Made by a program: the position numbers and the translations under genes. Source: Acidimicrobiaceae bacterium (GTDB lineage Bacteria > Actinomycetota > Acidimicrobiia > Acidimicrobiales > Palsa-688). From it: 12,063 nt of DNA. The notes under the pieces were generated by a model. It saw only the letters and a list, made by a program, of their open reading frames with translations, was not told the DNA's origin and made no database searches. Of this stretch, positions 7,503-12,063 are shown piece after piece. How positions within the stretch are numbered: position 1 is the stretch's first letter; the number at the start of each line of letters is the position of its first letter. The stretch lies in NCBI GenBank assembly GCA_009785715.1, contig WQVT01000022.1, positions 1 through 12,063 of the forward strand, given 5' to 3'.

Positions 7503-7546
7503 CGCCGGTCGGGCCCGAGCGGCGTCGGGCGAGGGGCGGTCGGGCC

Positions 7547-7552
7547 TAGTGT
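7547..7552 (+). promoter_or_regulatory. Putative -10 element of a leaderless promoter (PPOX flavoprotein)
   Basis: TAGTGT is followed by 8 nt and then the ATG at 7561. The alternative GTG start at 7549 lies inside this hexamer, which favours the ATG. No Shine-Dalgarno sequence is visible. Confidence 0.45.
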
Positions 7553-7560
7553 CGTCGGCG

Positions 7561-7989
7561 ATGGCACTCAGTCCCGCAGACGCCGCCTTCGTCGAAAGCC
7601 ACCCCTCGGCGGCGATGATCACGATCGCAACCGACGGCACCCCGAAGGTCGCCCGGGTGGGGATCGCCGTGGTCGACGGCAAGGTGTGGAGCAGCGGCAC
7701 GCAGGAGCGTGTGCGCACCAGGCGGCTCCGGCGCGATCCCCGCTGCACGCTCTTCGTCTTCGACGAGGGGTTCGCATTCCTGGCGCTCGAGACCACGGTC
7801 ACCCTCCTCGAGGGACCCGACGCCGCGGCCTTGAACTTGCGCCTGTTCCGCATCATGCAGAACCGGCCGAGCGGTCCGATCGTCTGGAACGGCGCCGAGA
7901 TCGACGAGACGCCGTTCCTGGAGCGGATGGTCGAGGAGGGCCGGCTCGTCTACGAGTTCGAGGTCGACCGCAGCTACGGGCTCACCTGA
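7561..7989 (+). CDS. PPOX-class flavin/F420-type split-barrel oxidoreductase
   Basis: This 142-residue protein has the split beta-barrel layout of the pyridoxamine 5'-phosphate oxidase-like superfamily, in the small actinobacterial group often described as probable F420-dependent (Rv1155-like). Recognisable parts are the first strand pair MITIATDGTPKVARVGIAVVDGKVW, the cofactor-phosphate stretch SSGTQERVRTRRLRRDPRCTLFV and the following strands EGFAFLALETTVTLLEG. Members reduce or bind substrates using F420H2, FMN or related cofactors; the actual cofactor cannot be read here. The ATG at 7561 is preferred over the in-frame GTG at 7549 because the latter overlaps the putative -10 TAGTGT. The gene ends 6 nt before the stop of the convergent Ada fusion. 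Confidence 0.85.
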   Translation: MALSPADAAFVESHPSAAMITIATDGTPKVARVGIAVVDGKVWSSGTQERVRTRRLRRDPRCTLFVFDEGFAFLALETTVTLLEGPDAAALNLRLFRIMQNRPSGPIVWNGAEIDETPFLERMVEEGRLVYEFEVDRSYGLT

Positions 7990-7995
7990 TCCGCC

Positions 7996-9426
7996 CTACC
8001 TGCGCCCCCGATCCCCGGTACCGGCGTCCGAGGCCGCCGCCCAGAGGTGTCTGGCCGCCAGGGCCCGCCACGGTGCCCACCGTTCCGACATCCGTGTCAA
8101 CGCGGCGGCGCTCGGCGGGTCGACGGGGTTGACGCCGCGGCGCAGGCCGAGGTCTGCGGCGGGGAAGGCGTCGGGCTCGCCGAGGCGCAGGGCGAGGTAG
8201 GCGGCCGTCCACGGCCCGACCCCGCGGATGGCGGTCAGGGAGGCCATCAGCTCCTCGAGCCCGATGCTGCGATCCAACCGGACCTCACCGGTCGCGACCG
8301 CCAGCGCGAAGGCGCGCACCGCATCCTGGCGCGCCGGGGTCAGCCCCACGCCGGCCAGATCGTGCTCGGCGAGGTCCGTCGCCGTCGGGAAGGTGTGGGT
8401 GAGGCCCAGCTGCGACAGCCCGGCGACCGGCCTCCCGAAGCGTTCCACGATCCGTCCGGTGAGGCGGCTGGCGCCGGCGACGGTGACCTGTTGACCGACG
8501 ATGGCGCGGACCCCGGTCTCGAAGGGATCCCACGCCCCGGGGACGCGCAGGCCGGGTCTCTTCGCGACGAGCGGTCCGAGTACGTCGTCGCCCTCCAGCA
8601 GCGCGGTGGCCTCCGGGTAGTCGGTGTCGAGCCCCGCGATCCGCCTGGCGCGTTCCACCAGGTGGATCAGGCCCTCCCAGTGCGGTAGGTGGGCCCGGAG
8701 GACGAGGTGGTCGAACGACCCGGCGCCGGAGCCGGCCGGTCCGGGGGGCATCAGCTCGATCACGCCGGTGTCACCGTCGACTTCGATCGTGCGGCGGTAG
8801 ACGCCGCCGGCGACCTCCTCCACCCCCGGAATGGCGCGGGCCGCGAAGTAGTCGAGCGCCGCCTGCCAGTCGAAGGGTGCCCGGAGCGGCAGGCGGAGGC
8901 AGAGCCCCCCGTCGGCGACGAGCCGATCGGTCTTCCGTCGCCGTGCCCGCAGCTCTTTCGGCGGCGCGCGGAAGACGTCGAGGCAGGCACGGTTCAGCTG
9001 GCGGATGCTCCCGAATCCCGAGGCGAAGGCGACGTCGGCGACCGGAAGGTCCGTGTCGTCCAGGATCCGCCGTGCGAAGTGCGTTCGGCGCGAACGAGCC
9101 AGCCCGTCGGGGGTCACCCCGATCTGCGCCGCGAACAGGCGGCGGAGATGGCGGGCGGACACGCCGAGACGCGCGCCCAGATCGGCCTCGGTGCCGCCGT
9201 CCAGCGCGCCGCCGAGGATGAGCTGGACGGCGCGGCAGACCAGCTCCGGGCCCGCCCAGCTGACCGGCTCGGCGGCGCGGTAGGGCCGGCAACGGAGGCA
9301 CGCGCGGAAGCCGGCCGCCTCCGCCGCCGCCGCATGCGTGTACTCGTGGACGTGCTCCGGTCGCGGGCGGCCGGAGCAGGTGGGCAGGCAGTAGATGCCG
9401 GTCGTGACGACAGCGGAGTAACTCAC
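7996..9426 (-). CDS. AdaA-AlkA fusion: alkylation sensor/AraC activator plus 3-methyladenine DNA glycosylase
   Basis: This 476-residue fusion senses DNA methylphosphotriesters and removes alkylated bases. The Ada zinc domain has Cys13, Cys17, Cys43 and Cys46 (TTGIYCLPTC, then FRACLRCRP); by homology to E. coli Ada, Cys13 is the methyl acceptor. An AraC-type helix-turn-helix pair follows (about 60-160, with LGVSARHLRRLF and VADVAFASGFGSIRQLNR). Next come an AlkA N-terminal domain (about 170-280) and a helix-hairpin-helix glycosylase domain with IRGVGPWTAAYLAL (about 400-413) and catalytic Asp425. There is no Ogt-type methyltransferase domain; that function is encoded by the divergent gene at 9539. 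The start GTG at 9426 leaves only 12 residues before Cys13. Family members usually have 30 or more, including a (F)DGRF segment. The open frame upstream holds nothing like that segment, so the protein appears truly short. It is probably autoregulated from the shared intergenic region. Confidence 0.93.
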   Translation of the reverse strand: MSYSAVVTTGIYCLPTCSGRPRPEHVHEYTHAAAAEAAGFRACLRCRPYRAAEPVSWAGPELVCRAVQLILGGALDGGTEADLGARLGVSARHLRRLFAAQIGVTPDGLARSRRTHFARRILDDTDLPVADVAFASGFGSIRQLNRACLDVFRAPPKELRARRRKTDRLVADGGLCLRLPLRAPFDWQAALDYFAARAIPGVEEVAGGVYRRTIEVDGDTGVIELMPPGPAGSGAGSFDHLVLRAHLPHWEGLIHLVERARRIAGLDTDYPEATALLEGDDVLGPLVAKRPGLRVPGAWDPFETGVRAIVGQQVTVAGASRLTGRIVERFGRPVAGLSQLGLTHTFPTATDLAEHDLAGVGLTPARQDAVRAFALAVATGEVRLDRSIGLEELMASLTAIRGVGPWTAAYLALRLGEPDAFPAADLGLRRGVNPVDPPSAAALTRMSERWAPWRALAARHLWAAASDAGTGDRGRR

Positions 9427-9432
9427 GCGGAC

Positions 9433-9442
9433 CGGTATACCG
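9433..9442. promoter_or_regulatory. Palindrome CGGTATACCG overlapping the putative -10 of the Ada-AlkA gene
   Basis: This is a perfect 10-bp palindrome. On the minus strand it contains TATACC, which is followed by 7 nt and then the GTG start at 9426, a spacing like the other leaderless starts here. The hexamer lacks the final T of TANNNT. It may serve as the -10 region, as a binding site, or both. Confidence 0.4.
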
Positions 9443-9445
9443 CCC

Positions 9446-9480
9446 GACACCCTGCCCGACGAGACGTTTCCGGACACCCT
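9446..9480. repeat. Direct repeat GACACCCT, two copies 27 bp apart
   Basis: The copies are at 9446-9453 and 9473-9480. Extending to 12 bp, GCCCGACACCCT and TCCGGACACCCT agree at 10 of 12 positions. The second copy overlaps the left arm of the inverted repeat at 9469-9497. Direct repeats are common targets of AraC-type activators such as Ada. Confidence 0.5.
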
Positions 9481-9497
9481 CCTAAAGCCTGTCCGGA
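9469..9497. promoter_or_regulatory. Perfect 8-bp inverted repeat, candidate Ada operator
   Basis: TCCGGACA (9469-9476), 13 nt, then TGTCCGGA (9490-9497). The arms are 21 bp apart start to start, two helical turns. The right arm ends about 42 bp before the ogt start, just upstream of where a -35 would lie, a usual place for an AraC-type activator. The left arm lies about 43-50 bp upstream of the divergent Ada-AlkA start. Function is inferred from position and symmetry. Confidence 0.5.
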
Positions 9498-9526
9498 TCT
9501 GGCTGGAAGTAGCGGCGGAGCCGACC

Positions 9527-9532
9527 CATGCT
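9527..9532 (+). promoter_or_regulatory. Putative -10-like element of a leaderless promoter (ogt)
   Basis: CATGCT is followed by exactly 6 nt and then the GTG start at 9539. There is no Shine-Dalgarno sequence and no good -35, which would fit a promoter that depends on an activator. Confidence 0.4.
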
Positions 9533-9538
9533 GGCCTC

Positions 9539-10036
9539 GTGGCCCCTGAAGCAGTGCGGTACGGATACCTGGACTCCCCCGTCGGCCGCCTGCGGATGGT
9601 CGGGCGCGAGGACGGGGTGTTGACGTCGCTTTCGGTCGCCGACCACCCTTCCTGCTCACCCCTGCGGGACGGTTGGGTCCAGAGCGACGCCGCGATGCGC
9701 GGGGCGCGCGAGCAACTGGAGGAGTATTTCGCCGGTTCTCGCACCGGGTTCGACCTCCCGATCGACCCGGCGGGCACGCCCTTTCAGGAGCAGGTCTGGG
9801 CGGCGCTGCGGGAGATCCCCTACGGCCACACGCTCGGCTACGGCGAGCTCGCCAGGCGCATCGGCCGGCCGAACGCCGCCCGTGCCGTCGGAGCCGCCAA
9901 CGGCCGGAACCCGATCTTCATCGTCATCCCCTGCCACCGGGTCATCGGCGCCAACGGCTCCCTCACCGGTTTCGGCTGGGGCACCGACTGCAAGTCGTGG
10001 CTGCTCGACCACGAGCGGCAGGCTCGCCTGCTGTAG
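9539..10036 (+). CDS. ogt: Methylated-DNA-[protein]-cysteine S-methyltransferase (O6-methylguanine repair)
   Basis: This 165-residue suicide repair protein moves the methyl group from O6-methylguanine (or O4-methylthymine) to its own active-site cysteine. The active-site motif IPCHRV is intact with Cys132. It is preceded by the FQEQVWAALREIPYGHTLGYGELA segment and the DNA-recognition helix ARRIGRPNAARAVGAANGRNP, and followed by the GSLTGFGWG loop. The length is normal for stand-alone Ogt/MGMT proteins. The GTG start is supported by homology to the usual N-terminus (YGYLDSPVG) and by CATGCT 6 nt upstream. The gene is divergent from the AdaA-AlkA fusion, which lacks this domain, so the two are probably co-induced from 9427-9538. 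Its stop lies 7 nt from the stop of the convergent small gene. Confidence 0.95.
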   Translation: MAPEAVRYGYLDSPVGRLRMVGREDGVLTSLSVADHPSCSPLRDGWVQSDAAMRGAREQLEEYFAGSRTGFDLPIDPAGTPFQEQVWAALREIPYGHTLGYGELARRIGRPNAARAVGAANGRNPIFIVIPCHRVIGANGSLTGFGWGTDCKSWLLDHERQARLL

Positions 10037-10043
10037 TTCCCGA

Positions 10044-10268
10044 TCACGGCAGGCGGCGGACCTCGACGAGCTCGAGGCCGAGCGCCTCGAGCTCGGCAAG
10101 CACGCCGTAGAGCGCCGCCTGGTCGGCCAGCACGCCCGACAGCACCGTGTCTCGACCGCGTCGGTGCGACTCGAGGGCGGGGAAAGCCGAGAGGGTCGTC
10201 TCCCCGAGGTGACCGCGGACGCGGATCTCGAATTGTTGCGGGGCATGCTCGCGGCGTTCGGCGTTCAT
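10044..10268 (-). CDS. Small conserved-looking protein of unknown function (74 aa)
   Basis: The encoded protein reads QFEIRVRGHLG near residue 12 and ends with DQAALYGVLAELEALGLELVEVRRLP. This strand-then-helix pattern, with (V/A)DQAALxGxLxxxxxLGLxLxxV at the end, is familiar from short uncharacterised proteins that recur in actinobacterial genomes; I know no function for them. The ATG at 10268 is chosen because the frame continues upstream to 10562 only as Arg-rich sequence that does not look coding. No clear Shine-Dalgarno sequence or -10 precedes it, so the start is uncertain. The gene is convergent with ogt, with 7 nt between the two stops and no hairpin terminator in the gap. No membrane helix or cysteine cluster is present. 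Confidence 0.65.
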   Translation of the reverse strand: MNAERREHAPQQFEIRVRGHLGETTLSAFPALESHRRGRDTVLSGVLADQAALYGVLAELEALGLELVEVRRLP

Positions 10269-10936
10269 CCGGGCACCGCGCGTGATCCGAGGCGTCCCGC
10301 CGCTGACCGCCTTCCGAGCGTCGAAGAGTTGATGATGACTCCTTCCCTCGTTCTGATCCGCTCTGAGCTTCGCCCGTCGGGGGATGAGCAGGCATCGACC
10401 GAAGAGGGTGATTTGTCGCGCGCCCGGGGAGGTCGACGGAATCACACCAACGGGGCGATGCCCGATCACCCTGGCCACGCGGACGATGGACGCGCTCCGG
10501 GCCGCAGCCCGGTGCCTCAATCGTGAGACGGCGCAACCCTGAACCAGAAGGTGCACATCCAATGACCTCGGAGGATCAGCGCACGCACGTAATCGTCGCG
10601 GGCCCCGCTATCGGGCTCGCCGTGACCGATACAGCCACAGCCGATGGCGTCCGTATTGACATCGCTACAGCCGATGGGTCCCACCGGCGCCGGGCCGGCG
10701 TCACTCGAGGGGACGATGTTGCCTCGGTCCCTGGCTCGTCGGGACCTTCGCCCCTGCTCGGACTCCCGGTCCAGACGGGACCATGGGTCCCCGTGAGACC
10801 GGCGGAGCGCAGGAGGCGCACATCAACGAAGCGGGGCAGCGCCACCCCGAGAGGGGCCGGCGCCACCCGGAGGGTGCGAGCCGTCGAAGCCCGTGGCCCG
10901 GCGGTGCATCCCGCCCGACGAGACGTTCATCCGGAT
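10269..10936. other. Long gap without a convincing gene
   Basis: About 670 bp lie between the small gene and the lacI promoter. Frames on both strands stay open in places, but codon use is less G/C-biased at third positions than in the real genes and no family is recognised. Visible structure includes two adjacent perfect hairpins, CCGGGC-CGCA-GCCCGG (10497-10512) and CTCA-ATCG-TGAG (10516-10527). There is also a repeated ACAGCCGATGG (10637-10647, 10667-10677), an inverted repeat GGGACC-ATG-GGTCCC (10777-10791) and a short hairpin cluster at 10839-10876. A start-like ATG at 10562 has AGAAGG 10 nt upstream, and its frame runs unbroken into lacI. It could hold a small RNA, a decayed gene or long leader sequences. 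Confidence 0.6.
10637..10677. repeat. Short direct repeat ACAGCCGATGG, two copies 30 bp apart
   Basis: Exact 11-bp copies lie at 10637-10647 and 10667-10677, with a partial ACAGCC also at 10631-10636. The 30-bp period equals ten codons in the frame starting at 10562, which encodes a repeated Thr-Ala-Asp-Gly there. The function is unknown. Confidence 0.6.
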
Positions 10937-10939
10937 GGG

Positions 10940-10968
10940 TTGACGTTACGGCCGGGGGGCTGTACGGT
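10940..10968 (+). promoter_or_regulatory. Sigma70-like promoter of the LacI-family gene
   Basis: TTGACG (10940-10945), a 17-bp spacer and TACGGT (10963-10968) make the best -35/-10 pair in the window. The start point would fall near 10975, within the operator at 10972-10987, giving an 88-nt or so leader before the GTG at 11063. Confidence 0.75.
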
Positions 10969-10971
10969 GTC

Positions 10972-10987
10972 ATGTAACCGCTTACAT
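10972..10987. promoter_or_regulatory. LacI-family operator at the transcription start
   Basis: ATGTAACCGCTTACAT is a 16-bp near-palindrome with a central CG, the hallmark of LacI-type operators. The outer six bases of each arm match perfectly. It starts 3 bp after the -10 box, so bound repressor would block initiation. The adjacent lacI-type gene makes autorepression the simplest reading. Confidence 0.75.
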
Positions 10988-11053
10988 AGTTCAACTTCCA
11001 CTCAACCGTCTCAGTACATGCGACGCACGTGGGGGCGTGTCGTCGGGGGAAAC

Positions 11054-11060
11054 AGAGGAA
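11054..11060 (+). promoter_or_regulatory. Ribosome binding site that decides the LacI start
   Basis: AGAGGAA lies just before the GTG at 11063 (GAGG is 4 nt away). An in-frame ATG at 11018 has no such site, so the GTG is preferred. Confidence 0.55.
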
Positions 11061-11062
11061 TC

Positions 11063-12063
11063 GTGACAGTCGACCTTTCGGGTGCAGGCGCGCCCACTAT
11101 CTATGACGTGGCCAACCGGGCCGGGGTGTCGACCGCCACCGTGTCGCGGGTGCTCAACGGGCATGCCAACCTCCGTTCCACCACTCGTCAGCGCGTCGTC
11201 GACGCGATGGCCGAACTCAACTTCGTCCCGAACAGCGCGGCCCGTGGCCTGTCGCAAGGACTGAAGAAGGTCGTGGGCATCGTCTTCGCCGGTGCGCCGG
11301 CCACCGATCAGCTCGACAGCGTCGAGGAGGAGACCCTCCTCTTCACCGACGCCGTCGTCCGGGGAGCAGAGGCGGGCGCCTCCCACCACGGCTACTCGCT
11401 GCTGCTGAACAGCATCGGGACCAGCCGCGGGTCAGCCGGCGAAATCGTCGCCGGCCTGACCGGGAAGGTCGACGGCCTGGTCCTCCTCGACCGGGTCCTG
11501 CCCGAGCGGCGCGTGGCCGCGCTCACCCGCCGCATCCCCGTCGTGCTCCTCGCCGGCAGTGGCCGGTCCCGCTCGGCGGTCACCGTGCGGGTCGACAACA
11601 CGGCCGCGATGGCCGACGTCGCCCGCCACCTGGTCGGCGGTCACGGCTTCCGTCGCCTCGCGTTCGTGTCCGGCCTTGCGGCCAGCCCCGACAGCGCCTC
11701 CCGCGCCGCGTCCTTCGTCGCCGCAGCCAACGAGCTCGGCGCCGAGGTCGAGCCGCTCGAGGAGTGGGCGGGAGACTGGACGTCCGGTGGCGCCGTGCGC
11801 GTGACCCGCGCCCGGTTGGAGGGCGGTGGGCGGGTGCCGGAGGCCATTGCCTGCGCCAACGACCAGACCGCCCTCGGCGTCATGTACGCCCTTCACCGGG
11901 CCGGGCACCGGGTGCCCGAAGACGTGGCCGTCGTCGGCTTCGACGACATCCCGGTCGCCCGTCATCTCTCCCCGCCGCTCACCACCGTCCGCCAACCCAG
12001 CCGGGCGCTGGGCACGGCGGCCATCGAGGCCCTGATCACGCTCGTCGAGGAACGGAGCTCCAA
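11063..12063 (+). CDS. LacI-family transcriptional regulator (3' end cut by window edge)
   Basis: The 333 visible residues cover nearly a full LacI/GalR-type repressor (family usually 330-350). The helix-turn-helix is at residues 12-31 (TIYDVANRAGVSTATVSRVL), followed by the hinge region with FVPNSAARGLSQG. The periplasmic-binding-protein-like sensor domain then runs from VVGIVFAG to the edge, including AIACANDQTALGVMYALHRAG and VVGFDDIPVARHLSPPLTTVRQP. The effector is probably a sugar or other small metabolite, but the ligand cannot be told from sequence. The GTG start follows AGAGGAA; an in-frame ATG at 11018 would add 15 basic residues. A strong promoter and a LacI-type operator lie upstream, so autorepression is likely. 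Regulated transport or catabolic genes would be expected beyond position 12063. Confidence 0.93.
   Translation, partial: MTVDLSGAGAPTIYDVANRAGVSTATVSRVLNGHANLRSTTRQRVVDAMAELNFVPNSAARGLSQGLKKVVGIVFAGAPATDQLDSVEEETLLFTDAVVRGAEAGASHHGYSLLLNSIGTSRGSAGEIVAGLTGKVDGLVLLDRVLPERRVAALTRRIPVVLLAGSGRSRSAVTVRVDNTAAMADVARHLVGGHGFRRLAFVSGLAASPDSASRAASFVAAANELGAEVEPLEEWAGDWTSGGAVRVTRARLEGGGRVPEAIACANDQTALGVMYALHRAGHRVPEDVAVVGFDDIPVARHLSPPLTTVRQPSRALGTAAIEALITLVEERSS

Noticed and set aside
8689..9549. 286-codon plus-strand frame opposite the Ada-AlkA fusion
   Set aside because: It is a shadow of the fusion gene with no recognisable domain.
10269..10562. N-terminal extension of the small minus-strand gene to 10562
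   Set aside because: The extra 98 residues are Arg-rich and unlike a folded domain; the conserved-looking part begins after the ATG at 10268.
10576..10866. 96-codon minus-strand frame in the gap before lacI
   Set aside because: There is no ribosome binding site and no family resemblance; its composition is that of random GC-rich sequence.
10839..10876. Hairpin cluster as a rho-independent terminator
   Set aside because: Stems are only 4-5 bp and no T-tract follows on either strand.

Overview
The window is about 12 kb of high-GC bacterial DNA, most likely from an actinomycete, possibly Acidimicrobiia-like. The grounds are the strong G/C bias at third codon positions, the gene families present (LLM-class flavin oxidoreductase, a PPOX/F420-type small flavoprotein, a group II truncated globin, an AdaA-AlkA fusion, a DesK/DesR-type two-component pair) and the start-codon layout. 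At least five genes have a TANNNT- or CATNCT-like hexamer 6 to 8 nt before the start codon and no Shine-Dalgarno sequence, which is the layout of leaderless mRNAs. I see no mobile elements, CRISPR arrays, tRNAs or rRNAs.

Layout. (1) Positions 1-1676, minus strand: an LLM-class flavin monooxygenase-like gene overlaps by 4 nt with the N-terminal half of a NudC-type NAD(H) pyrophosphatase, which runs off the left edge. (2) Positions 1677-1893: a divergent intergenic region with a T6G6 tract, short palindromes and a 3-codon mini-ORF next to the ABC start. (3) Positions 1894-7011, plus strand: a MacB/FtsX-type ABC exporter (ATPase, then an 838-residue duplicated permease), followed by a membrane histidine kinase and a NarL/DesR-type response regulator. 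This looks like a self-contained transporter and sensor module. (4) Positions 7050-7989, plus strand: a truncated hemoglobin and a PPOX-class flavoprotein. (5) Positions 7996-10036: a DNA alkylation repair cassette. An AdaA-AraC-AlkA fusion (minus) and an ogt/MGMT gene (plus) are transcribed divergently from a 112-bp region that carries a perfect 8+8 bp inverted repeat and a related direct repeat. (6) Positions 10044-10268, minus: a small actinobacterial protein of unknown function. (7) Positions 10269-11062: a long gap without a convincing gene. It ends in a good sigma70-like promoter (TTGACG, 17 bp, TACGGT) with a LacI-type operator at the start point. (8) Positions 11063 to the end: a LacI-family regulator, cut by the right edge and probably autoregulated.

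Working together. The ABC exporter and two-component pair probably form a sense-and-export unit for an envelope stress or a lipophilic compound; the substrate cannot be read from sequence. The Ada fusion lacks its own O6-methylguanine transferase domain, and the divergent ogt supplies it, so the two genes together give a full adaptive response to alkylation (sensor and activator, base excision, direct reversal). The globin and flavoprotein next to them suggest a broader nitrosative or oxidative and alkylation stress neighbourhood, but that is inference. No clearly new system is evident. The most notable points are the candidate Ada operator, the shortened Ada zinc domain, the leaderless start layout, the mini-ORF before the ABC genes and the unexplained gap before lacI.
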